A stretch of 64,000 nt of DNA, from the NCBI RefSeq assembly GCF_013283665.1, contig NZ_JABEKU010000001.1, forward strand, positions 992,001-1,056,000, read 5' to 3'. Position numbers and translations under genes: made by a program. The DNA is from Ensifer sesbaniae (GTDB lineage Bacteria > Pseudomonadota > Alphaproteobacteria > Rhizobiales > Rhizobiaceae). Below the pieces are notes generated by a model. The model was given only the letters and a program-made list of their open reading frames with translations. It ran no database searches and was not told the origin of the DNA. Positions 1 through 9,174 of the stretch are shown here, in pieces (positions within the stretch are counted from its first letter, which is position 1; every line of letters starts with the position of its first letter).

Positions 1-234
1 GAGGCGGATCATCCGGCGAGCGAAATTGAGCAGCCGGTCGCCCTCGACGGTCAGCCGGTTGCCGCGCCCGTCCTTCATGAAAAGCGGCTTGCCGATGCGC
101 TCTTCCAGGCGGCGCATCTGCATCGACACGGCGGATTGGGTCTTGAAGACCCGGTCGGCCGCCTTGGTGAAGCTACCCGTGTCGGCGATCGCGACAAAGG
201 TCTGGAGCTGGTCGATATCGAGCGGTGCGGACAT
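1..234 (-). CDS. LysR-family transcriptional regulator, N-terminal part (cut by window edge)
   Basis: The 78 codons visible encode the N-terminal winged helix-turn-helix of a LysR regulator: a start MSAPLDIDQLQTF, the helix-turn-helix around residues 18-40 (FTKAADRVFKTQSAVSMQ), then RLEERIGKPLF, all in the usual LysR order. The ATG at 234 is the natural start because the family begins about 10 residues before the LQTFV segment. The effector-binding domain lies outside the window. It is transcribed away from the DUF1127 gene at 444, so the 209-bp gap is a shared divergent promoter region. Family assignment is secure; the target genes are unknown. Confidence 0.85.
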   Translation of the reverse strand, partial: MSAPLDIDQLQTFVAIADTGSFTKAADRVFKTQSAVSMQMRRLEERIGKPLFMKDGRGNRLTVEGDRLLNFARRMIRL

Positions 235-443
235 GGCCGTGAAGCATCCATAAGATTGTTTGATGAATATCATTAAAAACATTCGTTGGACTGATCAATA
301 AGGATTTGCGATCTATTAGTGGCAATTTCATCGATCCCCGGCCGGCAATTTCGCCGGCGATTCCCAAGCTCTTTGGCCCGCCCCTGCGTTTGACCTCCCC
401 GCAGGGGATGGGCCTCTTCGTGCCTGAAAAAAGGAGTACCGTC

Positions 444-737
444 ATGCGCACGACTCACGTCCTCGATCTCGACCTCGTTGCAGGAAAGCAGTCCCATGCC
501 TCCCGCGCCGTCGGCGTCGCAGGGATGCTGACGTCCGTATGGCGCCAACTGCGAAACCGACATGCGATCGGCCGTCTGAACGACCTGGATGACCGCCAGC
601 TCCTCGATATGGGGCTGAAGCGAGAAGATGTGCGCGAGGCGATCACCTCGCCCTTTTTCGACAATCCGGCGAGCTATCTGACCCGCGCCTCGCGAAACCG
701 GGCGAGCCTCTTCTACAAGGGGATCCGCCACGACTGA
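444..737 (+). CDS. DUF1127 (YjiS-like) small basic protein
   Basis: A 97-residue protein whose middle carries the DUF1127 signature: an arginine-rich helix (WRQLRNRHAIGRL) followed by LNDLDDRQLLDMGL and an acidic REDV segment, roughly residues 30-65. The start at 444 is supported by AAGGAG at 431-436. Proteins of this family in rhizobia are often small and regulatory or RNA/phosphate/stress related, but the biochemical role here is not known. The C-terminal 30 residues (FFDNPASYLTRASRNRA...) extend past the domain. It is divergent from the LysR gene and is followed by a long non-coding stretch ending in a strong terminator. Confidence 0.8.
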   Translation: MRTTHVLDLDLVAGKQSHASRAVGVAGMLTSVWRQLRNRHAIGRLNDLDDRQLLDMGLKREDVREAITSPFFDNPASYLTRASRNRASLFYKGIRHD

Positions 738-904
738 CCGTTGACGAGTTGAAGCGGGGTGAAGGCGGGAAGCCGCGCATCCTCGGTCCGCTTCACGGCG
801 CATCCCGCCGCTTAGGGTGTGCCAGTCGAGCATGATCCGCGAAAGCCTGCCGCCGCCGCGGATCATGCTGCGAATTTCAAGTTCGGTGCTGCCGATCGCC
901 AGAG

Positions 905-994
905 GTCGCGCGCCCAAACTTTCCCCGCAGGGTAGAGCCAATAGACCCTGCCGCTTGGCCCGGTACATGACCAAGACATGTACCGGGCCTTTTT
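905..994 (+). ncRNA. candidate small RNA ending in a strong terminator
   Basis: No convincing gene lies between 738 and 1070. Within it are two consecutive hairpins on the + strand: a 7-bp stem GCAGGGT/ACCCTGC at 927-933/945-951, then the perfect 13-bp terminator hairpin at 957-989. The terminator is 220 bp beyond the end of the DUF1127 gene. It could simply end that transcript, or it could end an independent small RNA. The 5' end is not determinable by eye, so the start given is arbitrary. Confidence 0.25.
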
Positions 995-998
995 CTTT
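957..998 (+). terminator. rho-independent terminator (+ strand)
   Basis: A perfect 13-bp inverted repeat, GGCCCGGTACATG at 957-969 and CATGTACCGGGCC at 977-989, with a 7-nt loop, is followed by TTTTTCTTTT. This is a textbook intrinsic terminator for transcription in the + direction. Confidence 0.85.
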
Positions 999-1070
999 TG
1001 CTCAGGGGCGCGCGTGCTCAGGCGCAGAAGCTTGCGCCGGCCGACGGGACATGGACAGGGAAGGGGCGTT

Positions 1071-1898
1071 TCAGCTCTTTGTGCCGGGCCCGGTCTTGTA
1101 GACGTCGAACAGAGCCTCGACGTTCTTCTGGTATTCCTTCTGCATTTCCAGCCCGGTGTCGAACATGCTGTTCATTACCTGGGAGAACTGGGCAAGCGCC
1201 GGATTGTCCGGTGCCGGCTTCTGCGCGCCGGTGGCGCCCGCCTGCATCATATCCTGAAACGCCTTGACGAAAGGGTTGTCGGCAAAGACGTCCGGCGTCT
1301 TCGGCTTCTCTTCCTTCTTGGCCATGCCGAAGAAGCCCTGCATCGCCTGCGTGAAGGGGTTGTCGAAGGGGTTCGGTTGCGGCTCCGGCTTCTTGGCAAA
1401 GCCGGCCGCTTCCATCCACTGGCGCATCGCCGCTGCCATCGGGTTGTTGGCGAAGGCGTCGCTTGCGGCGGCGAATTGCCCGGTCGTCTGCTTGAACAGC
1501 CCGCCCATCAGCGTATCGGCCATGACCGGCAGCATCTGCTTGTAGATCTCCTGGCTGATGCCGGTGACCTGGGCGGCCTGCGCGGCGATCGCGCGCGACA
1601 TTTCCTTCGAACCGAACAACTGTCCGAGAACACCATTGCCGTCGACCATGCCCTGCGGCGTGAAAGCCTGGCTCATGTCTTCGAAGTATTTGGCATAGTT
1701 GCCGCTGCCGAGCGCCGTCAGCAGCGCGCCGAAATCATAAGGATTGGCCGTGTTGCGCTTGAAGGCGGCCGAAAAGGCCGGCAGCAACGCCGCCGTCGCC
1801 TTCGTCATCTGCTCCTGGGCGAGGCCGAATTGTTGAGCCATCAGTTCGATGGCCTTGCCGTTCTGCGCCTGTGCGAACATGTCAAAAAGCGGTGCCAT
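1071..1898 (-). CDS. DUF937 family protein
   Basis: A 275-residue protein rich in Ala, Gln, Phe and Met, starting MAPLFDMFAQAQNG. The N-terminal ~150 residues match the DUF937 pattern: MAQQFGLAQEQMTKA followed by a helical segment ending in FGALLTALG. The C-terminal half is Pro/Lys rich with repeated NPF motifs (NPFDNPF, DNPFVKAF), suggesting a flexible region. I chose the ATG at 1898 because AAGGGGAA lies just upstream; an extension to 1946 would add an arginine-rich stretch with no family support. The function of DUF937 proteins is not established. It is downstream of gshA on the same strand. Confidence 0.7.
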   Translation of the reverse strand: MAPLFDMFAQAQNGKAIELMAQQFGLAQEQMTKATAALLPAFSAAFKRNTANPYDFGALLTALGSGNYAKYFEDMSQAFTPQGMVDGNGVLGQLFGSKEMSRAIAAQAAQVTGISQEIYKQMLPVMADTLMGGLFKQTTGQFAAASDAFANNPMAAAMRQWMEAAGFAKKPEPQPNPFDNPFTQAMQGFFGMAKKEEKPKTPDVFADNPFVKAFQDMMQAGATGAQKPAPDNPALAQFSQVMNSMFDTGLEMQKEYQKNVEALFDVYKTGPGTKS

Positions 1899-2011
1899 GC
1901 CAGTTCCCCTTCGGCATCTCGACGCGCGGCGCTGCAAGCGACGCATATCCTTGCACTATAACGGGAAATCGGGGGCTGGAAACCGCTTTTTGAGAGCGCC
2001 CGGCGGGCGCC

Positions 2012-3385
2012 TCAATATTGGTACTCGGCGAAAACCGGTTCGACCGAGCCGTTCCAGCGACCGTTGTAGAGTGCCAACAGGTCTTCGGCGAGTGTCGCCT
2101 TCTTCGCGAGAACCTCGTCAAGCGGCGCCAGGAACTGGCTTTCGTCGATGCCTTCGCCGTTCAGCCGGTTGCGACGCTTGAGGCCGCCGCGCGAAATGGC
2201 GATGACCTCGCGGGCGATGTCGTAGAGATTGCCCGTACGGAACCTGGTCGCAAGCGCCTGCACGGGCACCGCGTCACGCATCGCGCTTACCTCCTCGAAG
2301 GTCCAGTCGCGCGTCAGGGTCTCGGCGGCAGCGAGCGCTTCGCGGTCGTAGAGCAGGCCGACCCAGAAGGCCGGCAGCGCGCAGATCCGCCGCCACGGAC
2401 CGCCATCGGCGCCGCGCATTTCGAGGAAGCGCTTGAGCCGAACGTCGGGGAACAGTGTCGACAGATGGTTCGTCCAGTCACCCATGTTCGGCTGCCACTC
2501 GGCAATCTCGCCCTTGAGCGCACCGCCCATGAACTGGCGGAAGGTGACGTGGGTACAGTCATGGTAGTGGCCGTCGCGCACGACGAAGTACATCGGCACG
2601 TCGAGCGCCCATTCGACATAGTCGGCAAAGCCGAAATCCGGGCCGAAGGCGGATGGCAGCAGGCCGGCACGTTGATTGTCGGTGTCGCGCCAGATGTCGC
2701 CGCGCCAGGACAAGAGCCCGTTCGGCTTGCCGTCGGTAAACGGTGAGCTTGCGAAGAGCGCGGTCGCCAGCGGCTGCAGCTTCAGAGACACCTGCATCTT
2801 GCGGCGCATGTCCTCTTCCGAGGAGAAGTCGAGGTTCACCTGGATCGTGCAGGTGCGATACATCATGTCGAGGCCCTTGGTGCCGACCTTGGGCATATAG
2901 CGGCTCATGATGCCATAGCGCGATTTCGGCATGCGCGGCGTCTCGGCGAAGGTCCACTTCGGGCTGCCGCCGATGCCGAGGAAACGGATGCCGAGCGGCT
3001 CGGCGATTTCGCGCAGTGCGGCGAGGTGCTGGTTCGATTCCTTGCAGGTCTGGTGCAGGTTTTCGAGCGGCGCACCGGAAAGCTCGAACTGGCCGCCCGG
3101 CTCGAGCGAAATCGCGCCGTTGCCCGATTGTTCGGCGAGGCCGATGATGTTGCCTTCGTCGACGATCGGCTCCCAGCCGCTCTTGGCGGCCATGCCGTTC
3201 AGGAGCGCCTGGATGCTGGCCTCGCCGAAATAGGGGACGGGGCTGTTGTCCGCCTTAAAGAAGGCGAACTTTTCGTGCTCCGTGCCGATCCGGAACCGCT
3301 CCACCGGTTTCGAACCTGCTGCCAGGTAGGCGGTCAGGTCAGCGATAGAGGTTACCGGCGTCTGGTCGGTGGTATCTCGGGCCAT
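2012..3385 (-). CDS. gshA: glutamate-cysteine ligase (plant/alphaproteobacterial type)
   Basis: A 457-residue enzyme that joins glutamate and cysteine using ATP, the first step of glutathione synthesis. The sequence begins with the typical VERFRIGTEHEKF block (residues ~28-41), continues with LEPGGQFELSGAPL around 95-110 and carries the conserved LGIGGSPKW and MYRTCTIQVNLDFSSEEDM segments of the GCS2 family found in plants and alphaproteobacteria. Length agrees with rhizobial GshA. It ends SVEPVFAEYQY. The gene is alone on its strand apart from the downstream DUF937 gene; the 245-bp upstream region is the likely promoter. Confidence 0.95.
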   Translation of the reverse strand: MARDTTDQTPVTSIADLTAYLAAGSKPVERFRIGTEHEKFAFFKADNSPVPYFGEASIQALLNGMAAKSGWEPIVDEGNIIGLAEQSGNGAISLEPGGQFELSGAPLENLHQTCKESNQHLAALREIAEPLGIRFLGIGGSPKWTFAETPRMPKSRYGIMSRYMPKVGTKGLDMMYRTCTIQVNLDFSSEEDMRRKMQVSLKLQPLATALFASSPFTDGKPNGLLSWRGDIWRDTDNQRAGLLPSAFGPDFGFADYVEWALDVPMYFVVRDGHYHDCTHVTFRQFMGGALKGEIAEWQPNMGDWTNHLSTLFPDVRLKRFLEMRGADGGPWRRICALPAFWVGLLYDREALAAAETLTRDWTFEEVSAMRDAVPVQALATRFRTGNLYDIAREVIAISRGGLKRRNRLNGEGIDESQFLAPLDEVLAKKATLAEDLLALYNGRWNGSVEPVFAEYQY

Positions 3386-3630
3386 GAGCGTCTTCTTTTG
3401 TTTGGACGGCTCTCGCTGGATCGCGGGAGTTGGTGGAGGCTGCTTGAACCGTAATCAGGTGCGGTGCAAGTCAATTTCTTTCAAGATCTCATCAAAAAAA
3501 GTAGGACGATTGCTTGCGCTGGAGCAAGCTCCCTGGATCGAGCTATCGTCGATCCAACCCTACCTTGTCTTGAGAGATCCCACTTCTTTTAGGGGAACGA
3601 GCGGTATCTGGTCTGCTCCGGAACGACCGG
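3386..3630. other. intergenic region upstream of gshA
   Basis: 245 bp between the start of gshA and the end of rsmE (both on the - strand). It contains a locally A-rich stretch (catcaaaaaaagtagg near 3493) but no open reading frame with coding character and no hairpin with a T-run. It presumably holds the gshA promoter; I cannot assign boxes with confidence. Confidence 0.4.
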
Positions 3631-4368
3631 CTATCGCCAGTCGCCGACCGTCGCCTGGATGACCGCCATGGCCGCGACTGCGGCGGTATCGGCCCTGAGG
3701 ATTCGCGGTCCAAGCGGAATGCTGCTGACAAAGTCGAGGCTGCGTAGCAGCGTCCGCTCACCTTCCGAGAAACCGCCTTCGGGACCGATCAGCAGAGCGA
3801 GTTTCTTTTCCTCGACGGCCGAGAGGATCGGCAACGGGTTCTGGCTGTCGCTGCCTTCGTCACAGAAAATGATGCGCCGGTCGCCGGGCCAGGCGGAAAG
3901 CACGTCCTCCAGCCGGCGCGGCTCCTCGACATCGGGAATGCCGAGCACACCACATTGTTCGGCCGCCTCGATGACATTGGCGCGGACCCGATCGATATTG
4001 CCGAGCTTGCCTTGCACATGCTGCGTCATGACGGGCTGCAGCACGCCTGCGCCCATTTCGACGGCCTTCTGCACGAGATAGTCGAGCCTGCCGACCTTGA
4101 GGGGTGCGAAAAGATAGACGAGATCGCAGGGTTCCGGCTGCGGCCGGGTCTGTTCGATGGCGGTCAGCACCAGCTTCTTCCTGCTGGCGAAGGAGAGTTC
4201 CGCACGCCACTCGCCGTCACGTCCGTTGAAGACGAGGATCGAGGAACCCTCTTCATAGCGCAGCACATTCACCAGATAGTTGAACTGCTCCTTGGTCGCC
4301 TCATGGGCGGAGCCCGTGTCAAGGGGATGTTCGACGAACAGTCGCTGCATGCGAAAATTGGCGCGCAT
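3631..4368 (-). CDS. rsmE: 16S rRNA m3U1498 methyltransferase RsmE
   Basis: A 245-residue SPOUT-fold RNA methyltransferase. The N-terminal PUA-like part ([16 protein letters not shown]...) is followed by the knotted SAM-binding region with [13 protein letters not shown] (residues ~193-206) and the C-terminal [16 protein letters not shown] motif, all diagnostic of RsmE. It methylates U1498 of 16S rRNA in the ribosomal small subunit. The start at 4368 was chosen over a much longer reading frame because upstream residues overlap the pit gene in another frame. It lies 11 bp after pit on the same strand, so the two are probably co-transcribed. Confidence 0.93.
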   Translation of the reverse strand: MRANFRMQRLFVEHPLDTGSAHEATKEQFNYLVNVLRYEEGSSILVFNGRDGEWRAELSFASRKKLVLTAIEQTRPQPEPCDLVYLFAPLKVGRLDYLVQKAVEMGAGVLQPVMTQHVQGKLGNIDRVRANVIEAAEQCGVLGIPDVEEPRRLEDVLSAWPGDRRIIFCDEGSDSQNPLPILSAVEEKKLALLIGPEGGFSEGERTLLRSLDFVSSIPLGPRILRADTAAVAAMAVIQATVGDWR

Positions 4369-4379
4369 AGGGAGTGCCT

Positions 4380-5936
4380 TCACATGAAAATGCCGGAGAG
4401 AATGAAGTAGAGGACGGCCGATAGCGCTGCCGAGGCGGGAACGGTGATGATCCAGGCGCCGACGATCGTCAGGAAGTGCGAGCGGCGTACGAGGCGCCGG
4501 CGTCGGACTTCGGCGAAGTTGGTTTCCGCCGTTTCCATGAAGTCGGTCTGTCCTGTCCGCTCCCGGACAAACTGCATGCGGCGTTTGGAATTGCGGATGT
4601 ACCATTCGCGGAAGAAACCGACGCCGAAGACGGCGCCGACGGCCGTGTGCGTAGAGCTGATCGGCAGTCCGAGCGCCGATGCCAGCAGCACCGTGACGGC
4701 GGTGGCGAGCGCGACGCAAAAGGCGCGCATCGGATTGAGCTTGGTGATCTCCTCACCGACGACGCGAATGAGCTTCGGTCCATAGAGCAGCAGACCGATC
4801 GAGATGCCGAGCGCGCCGATCGCCAGTTCCCACAGGGGAGCCGGCGATTTCTCCGTCGCAATGACCCCGTCCAAGGCCGAAACGATCGCGGACAAGGGGC
4901 CGATCGCGTTGGAGACGTCGTTGGCGCCGTGGGCGAAGGAGAGCAGCGCCGCGGCCAGAATGAGCGGCGCACGGAACAGCTTGCGAAGCGACTGGTTGCG
5001 GTTGTCCAGCCCCTCGGACTGTCTGTAGATCCAAGGCTTGGTCAGAAAATAGATGATGGTGCCGATGACGGCGCCCAGGCCGAGTCCCGTTGGCAAGGAG
5101 ATTGAGGCCACCTGGACCAGGGCGATCTCCGCGAGATATGCGGTAAAGGAGCCCGCGGTGACACCAAGAATGACCGGCATCCACCGCCTTGCGGCGGCGA
5201 TCTTGTCCTCGCGATAGATGATGAATTCCTTGAGGAAGGCGAGGAAAGTGGCGGCAATCGTGCCTCCCAGCAGCGGCGAGACCGACCAGCTGAGCGTGAT
5301 GCCGGCGAGCGACCACCATTGGACGCTGGAAAAACCGGCAGCCGCGATGCCCGCTCCGACGATGCCGCCGATGATCGAGTGCGTGGTCGAAACCGGCGCG
5401 CCGGAATAGGTGGCGATGTTGATCCAGGCCGCCGAAGAGGCCAGCGCCGCCATCATGATCCAGACGATCGCCTGCGGACCGAGCACGCCTTCTCCATAGA
5501 CGATGCCGGCTTCGATCGTTAGCGCCACCTCCCGCCCGGCAAGCATTGCGCCGGCAATTTCAAAGACGGCGGCGATGGCAAGTGCGGTCGTCATCGACAT
5601 CGCCTTGGCGCCGACGGCAGCGCCGACGTTGTTGGTCACGTCGTTCGCACCGATGTTCATGGCCATGTAGCCGGCGATGGCAGCCGCGGCGATGATGATC
5701 GGCGCGGTCGCGGAACTTGTCACGAAGCTCGCGGCAAAGGCCATGCTGAGCAGCAGAAAGAGGCCGGCGAGTGCCGGCGCCGCCAGGCTGCGGCGGACAT
5801 GCTGCGATGCCTCTTCGGCAAGGCTGAGCTTGTCGAGATCTTTGTCGATCGTCTGTTTTGCGAGGCGTATGCGCGGCTGTGCCACTGCCTGGAACTCCAT
5901 TGTCATCATGGCCACTAAGGCCACTGCAACATGCAT
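4380..5936 (-). CDS. PiT-family inorganic phosphate transporter
   Basis: A 518-residue integral membrane protein of the PiT (PF01384) family, which moves phosphate with a proton, sodium or metal partner across the inner membrane. The two inverted halves each carry the family signature: [11 protein letters not shown] near residue ~100 and [12 protein letters not shown] near ~345, with [10 protein letters not shown] and [10 protein letters not shown] as matching second signatures. About 11-12 hydrophobic segments are visible. The start is uncertain: ATG codons also occur at 5909, 5906 and 5900. Unlike the S. meliloti orfA-pit pair there is no DUF47 partner next to it. It lies between a Nudix gene with an intervening repeat and rsmE. 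Confidence 0.9.
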   Translation of the reverse strand: MHVAVALVAMMTMEFQAVAQPRIRLAKQTIDKDLDKLSLAEEASQHVRRSLAAPALAGLFLLLSMAFAASFVTSSATAPIIIAAAAIAGYMAMNIGANDVTNNVGAAVGAKAMSMTTALAIAAVFEIAGAMLAGREVALTIEAGIVYGEGVLGPQAIVWIMMAALASSAAWINIATYSGAPVSTTHSIIGGIVGAGIAAAGFSSVQWWSLAGITLSWSVSPLLGGTIAATFLAFLKEFIIYREDKIAAARRWMPVILGVTAGSFTAYLAEIALVQVASISLPTGLGLGAVIGTIIYFLTKPWIYRQSEGLDNRNQSLRKLFRAPLILAAALLSFAHGANDVSNAIGPLSAIVSALDGVIATEKSPAPLWELAIGALGISIGLLLYGPKLIRVVGEEITKLNPMRAFCVALATAVTVLLASALGLPISSTHTAVGAVFGVGFFREWYIRNSKRRMQFVRERTGQTDFMETAETNFAEVRRRRLVRRSHFLTIVGAWIITVPASAALSAVLYFILSGIFM

Positions 5937-6002
5937 TCAAGTGGATTTGATGGACATCGGCGCCCGCGCGTCCGGGACCCGCGTTGAGGGGCATTGGATG
6001 CC

Positions 6003-6105
6003 CTACAGCGCAGCGCGTCTTTTAAGACGCGCAAAGGGCGCTGTAGACTTTGATTTGCTGCATGTCTTCGTCCTCAAATCGCGTTCGATTTAAGGAGACA
6101 TGCAG
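6003..6105 (+). repeat. RIME-like two-hairpin repeat, copy 1
   Basis: Two palindromes in tandem: CTACAGCG...CGCTGTAG (6003-6046) with an inner GCGTCTT/AAGACGC stem, then CTGCATGTCT...AGACATGCAG (6058-6105) with inner TCAAATCG/CGATTTA. Four other copies of this arrangement occur in the window (near 15.7, 18.05, 40.15 and 52.75 kb). It resembles the rhizobial intergenic mosaic elements. It sits between the Nudix gene and pit. Confidence 0.85.
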
Positions 6106-6123
6106 TAGGGGTTACCTGGAAGG

Positions 6124-6678
6124 TTAGCCGTTCGCCGCCTTCGGCATCGGCGCAGACGACGCGACCGTGCGTTCGCCAAAGGCGAGAATGAGGTCTTTCA
6201 GCGACGGCTCGGCCACTCGCGAAGCGGCTTCCTTGTAGTCGACCCATTCGAGCTGCCTGCGGCCTTCCTCGGGGAAGTGCTTGCAGAGGTCGTCGACTTC
6301 GAGGGCATGAACCTGCACCTTGACCGAGATCTTCAGGCCGTGGTCCATGCGCTTTTGGTAAAGATAGAACCCGATCGTCGACTTTTGCACATGGCCTTTG
6401 ACGCCAGCCTCCTCGTAGGCCTCGCGCTCGGCCACTTCGTGGGCGCGCTTGCCCTGCATCGGCCATCCCTTGGGAATGACCCAGCGACCGGTGTCGCGGC
6501 TGGTAATCATGAGAATTTCGAGGGCCTTGGTCTTCTTGCGGATCCGATAGCAGAGCGCAGCATATTGCATGCGCGCCGGGCGGCGCAGCATCAACTGGAC
6601 ATCGGATGCGAGTCTGTTCAAGAAGTTCAAGGTCGTCTGCGCTCCTCTCGGCGAATCAGTGTTTTTGTTTTCTGTCAA
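6124..6678 (-). CDS. Nudix hydrolase
   Basis: Up to 184 residues with a Nudix fold. The phosphate-hydrolysing box is recognisable at about residues 71-93: the leading PKGWP, then REAYEEAGV. The first glutamate of the G-x5-E-x7-REUxEExGU pattern is a lysine here (GWPMQGK), while the catalytic REAYEEAG core is intact. The PKGWP form resembles the subgroup related to diphosphoinositol-phosphate/dinucleotide hydrolases; the true substrate cannot be read from sequence. The start is uncertain: the codon at 6678 is TTG, and a second TTG at codon 17 has AGAGGAG upstream. It is followed by the repeat and the pit gene. Confidence 0.8.
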   Translation of the reverse strand: MTENKNTDSPRGAQTTLNFLNRLASDVQLMLRRPARMQYAALCYRIRKKTKALEILMITSRDTGRWVIPKGWPMQGKRAHEVAEREAYEEAGVKGHVQKSTIGFYLYQKRMDHGLKISVKVQVHALEVDDLCKHFPEEGRRQLEWVDYKEAASRVAEPSLKDLILAFGERTVASSAPMPKAANG

Positions 6679-6836
6679 AGCCAGTATGGCAGCGTCCTGT
6701 TGCGTGTAAATGTTGCCGCCAGCGGGCAGCCGGATATGCGGTCAGCTTTCCGCTGAACTGTGGTCCAGATACGACAGGATATGGTGATTTCGCGGCGCTT
6801 TACCAAGCGCCGGCAACCGTGCGTAGGACTGGTCCA

Positions 6837-7625
6837 TCAGCTCGCGCGGTCGCGCTGCTGCAGGCGCAGGCGGGCGATACGGTTCCATTCGCCGGTGCGT
6901 TCCGCCTCGCGGGTCGCGGCGGCAACGAAGTCGATATGGTTCTGCGACGCGGCCTTCGCCTTTGCCGGATCCCGCGCCATGATCGCATCGTAGATCGCCT
7001 CGTGCTGGGCAAGCAGCCGGTCGCGGGCGCCCGGCGCATCGAAAACCGAGTTGCGGTGGAAGAAAATGCCTTGCTGGAGCAGCCGATAGCAGGCGCGCAG
7101 CGTGTGCATCAGGATGATGTTGTGGGCGCTTTCGCCGATTGCCTGGTGGAGCTCGATATCGGCCTCGAGTTCCGCGTCGAAGTCGCCGGCGGCGTGCGCC
7201 GTGCGCATGCGCTCGATGATCCTCGTCAGAATATCGCGGTCGAAATCCGTGGCCCGGGTGGCGGCCAGTTCCGCCGTCAGTCCTTCGAGCTCGCGTCTGT
7301 ATTCGAGATAGTCCTGCGTCGCCTTGTGGTGGCGGGCGATGAGGTCGATCAGCGGCTTGGAGAAAATCTGCCCGACCACGTCGGCGACGAAAGTGCCGCC
7401 GCCGTGGCGGCTCTCGACGAGCCCGCGTCCTTCGAGCTCCTTGAGCGCCTCGCGCAGGATCGGCCTGGACACGTCGAAGCGCTTGGAAAGCTCCCTTTCG
7501 CCCGGCAGCCGGTCGCCGTCGCGCAGCACGCCTTCGAGAATCAGCAGCTCGATCTGCTGCACGACTTCGTCGGCCGTGCGGCTGTGGCTGATGCGGGCGA
7601 AGAGGTCGATCTGGTCGTCGGTCAC
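6837..7625 (-). CDS. GntR/FadR-family transcriptional regulator (FCD domain)
   Basis: A 262-residue regulator. Residues ~10-75 form the GntR winged helix (VVQQIELLILEGVLRDGDRLPGERELSKRF, then SRPILREALKELEGRGLV), and residues ~95-235 the helical FCD effector domain with its metal-binding histidines (ELHQAIGESAHN, LAQHEAIYDAI). I start at the GTG at 7625 because GGGAGACC lies just upstream and the family starts close to this point; a frame extending to 7742 adds an atypical proline-rich leader. It resembles PdhR/GlcC/LldR-type regulators of organic acid use. It is divergent from the DUF3422 gene, with a candidate operator in between. The ligand is unknown. Confidence 0.88.
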   Translation of the reverse strand: MTDDQIDLFARISHSRTADEVVQQIELLILEGVLRDGDRLPGERELSKRFDVSRPILREALKELEGRGLVESRHGGGTFVADVVGQIFSKPLIDLIARHHKATQDYLEYRRELEGLTAELAATRATDFDRDILTRIIERMRTAHAAGDFDAELEADIELHQAIGESAHNIILMHTLRACYRLLQQGIFFHRNSVFDAPGARDRLLAQHEAIYDAIMARDPAKAKAASQNHIDFVAAATREAERTGEWNRIARLRLQQRDRAS

Positions 7626-7764
7626 GTCTTGGTCTCCCGGATCCCGGTGAAGTTCGGTCTCTTTGGCCAAAAATTCATCGTGATTCTCATAGGTTAGAGC
7701 GGGAGGGGGCGGAAAGCCGCACCCAGGTTCCTCACCCCGCACTGTGCCGCAATCTAGGCAGCTG

Positions 7765-7799
7765 GCACCAAGTGGTCAATTTGCTTGTCCACTTTGTGC
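7765..7799. promoter_or_regulatory. candidate operator: long inverted repeat in GntR/DUF3422 divergent region
   Basis: GCACCAAGTGG at 7765-7775 faces CCACTTTGTGC at 7789-7799, a 10-of-11 inverted repeat with a 13-nt spacer. It lies in the 274-bp gap between the divergent GntR gene (start 7625) and the DUF3422 gene (start 7900). It includes a TGGT half-site of the kind used by FadR-subfamily regulators. Binding is an inference. Confidence 0.4.
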
Positions 7800-7899
7800 G
7801 GCTGACAAAAGTCAAACTGCGGCAATGCGTCCTTTTTCTTTTGCTCGTTCGATTGATAAGAAAGTCGTGATGAACGCGTGAGGGGGACAAGAGCGCTTC

Positions 7900-9174
7900 A
7901 TGGCAAAGGGTAGTTTTGCATTTCCGGTGGCGCCGATGCGCGCCTTGGCCTTGGGTGAGGTCCATTCGCGCCCCTATGCGCTGGTAACCACGCCGCGGGT
8001 GATCTTCCAACTCGCCTTCCTGACCGATGGCGGCTCGATCGTCGATCACGCCGTGCTCTCGGAGTTGTCGCGGGCACGCGGGATTGCGCCGCCGGGGCGG
8101 GACGCGAACCATCATGCGATATCCTGGGGGCAGGGCACGCTGCGCTGGGAGCGGCACACGGAATTCTCCACCTATTTCTGGGATGCACCGCCGCCGGAGA
8201 AGTTTGGCGGCGAGGTGCCGATCCACCCGTTTGGCGACGGATTTTCGCCGCCTGGCTCGCTGATCTCGGGTATCCGGCTGGAAATCCGGCCGGATACGCC
8301 GGAGAGCCGCGAGGCGATCGGGCTCTTCGATCCGACGAGCCTCTGCTACAGCGAAACCAAGAACGGCCAGGCGGTGATCGTCACCGATTTCCGCCAGAAC
8401 GGCGACGGCCTGACCCAGATCCTGGTCATCGACCGCGGCATGACGGAGGCGGGCACCGGCGCGCTCGTCCAGCGCCTGCTCGACATCGAGACCTACCGAA
8501 CTCTGGCGATGATGGGCCTGCCGCTCGCCCAGTCGCTGTCGCCGGAGATCCGCCGGACCGAGGACGGCTTGACCGGGATCACCCAGCGCATGAAGGAAAA
8601 TGTGCGCGAGGAGGCCGACGACATGCTGGCCGAGATCACCCGGCTTGCCGCCGATCTCGAGGCGGGTGCGGCACTCAGCCTCTACCGCTTCGGCGCCAGC
8701 CGCGCCTATTACGGCATCGTGCAGGAGCGTATTCGCACGCTCGCCGAGACCCCGGTGCCGGGCTACGAGACGATCGGCACCTTCCTCGAACGGCGCTTGG
8801 CGCCGGCGATGCGCACCTGTCAGTCGGTCGAAGAGCGCCAGGCCAACCTGTCGCGCAAGCTTGCCCGCGCCACGGCTCTTCTCAGAAGCTGGGTCGATGT
8901 CGAACTCGAGCGGCAGAACAGCGCACTGCTGAATTCGATGGACCGGCGCGCCAAGCTGCAGCTGCGCCTGCAGCAAACGGTCGAAGGCCTGTCGGTCGCC
9001 GCCATTTCCTACTACGTCGTCGGGCTGTTCGGTTATCTCGCCAAGGCCGTCAGCCACGAGCTGCCGATCGATCCGGGCCTGCTCACCGGCCTTGCCGTTC
9101 CCTTCGCCGTTGCCGGCGTCTGGCTGATTGTGCGCCGCATCCGCCGCCATCACGAGGACAGCGAGCACAAGTAA
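7900..9174 (+). CDS. DUF3422 family membrane-anchored protein
   Basis: A 424-residue protein matching DUF3422 along its length: N-terminal RALALGEVHSRPYALVTTP (a conserved ExHxRP block), HHAISWGQGTLRWERHTEF, then a long helical region, and two C-terminal hydrophobic segments (around residues 362-382 and 393-412) ending in a basic tail RRIRRHHEDSEHK. The start at 7900 follows GAGGGGGACAAG. DUF3422 proteins are common in proteobacteria and have no settled function; the topology suggests a large cytoplasmic domain anchored by a C-terminal hairpin. Its divergent GntR neighbour may control it. Confidence 0.85.
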   Translation: MAKGSFAFPVAPMRALALGEVHSRPYALVTTPRVIFQLAFLTDGGSIVDHAVLSELSRARGIAPPGRDANHHAISWGQGTLRWERHTEFSTYFWDAPPPEKFGGEVPIHPFGDGFSPPGSLISGIRLEIRPDTPESREAIGLFDPTSLCYSETKNGQAVIVTDFRQNGDGLTQILVIDRGMTEAGTGALVQRLLDIETYRTLAMMGLPLAQSLSPEIRRTEDGLTGITQRMKENVREEADDMLAEITRLAADLEAGAALSLYRFGASRAYYGIVQERIRTLAETPVPGYETIGTFLERRLAPAMRTCQSVEERQANLSRKLARATALLRSWVDVELERQNSALLNSMDRRAKLQLRLQQTVEGLSVAAISYYVVGLFGYLAKAVSHELPIDPGLLTGLAVPFAVAGVWLIVRRIRRHHEDSEHK

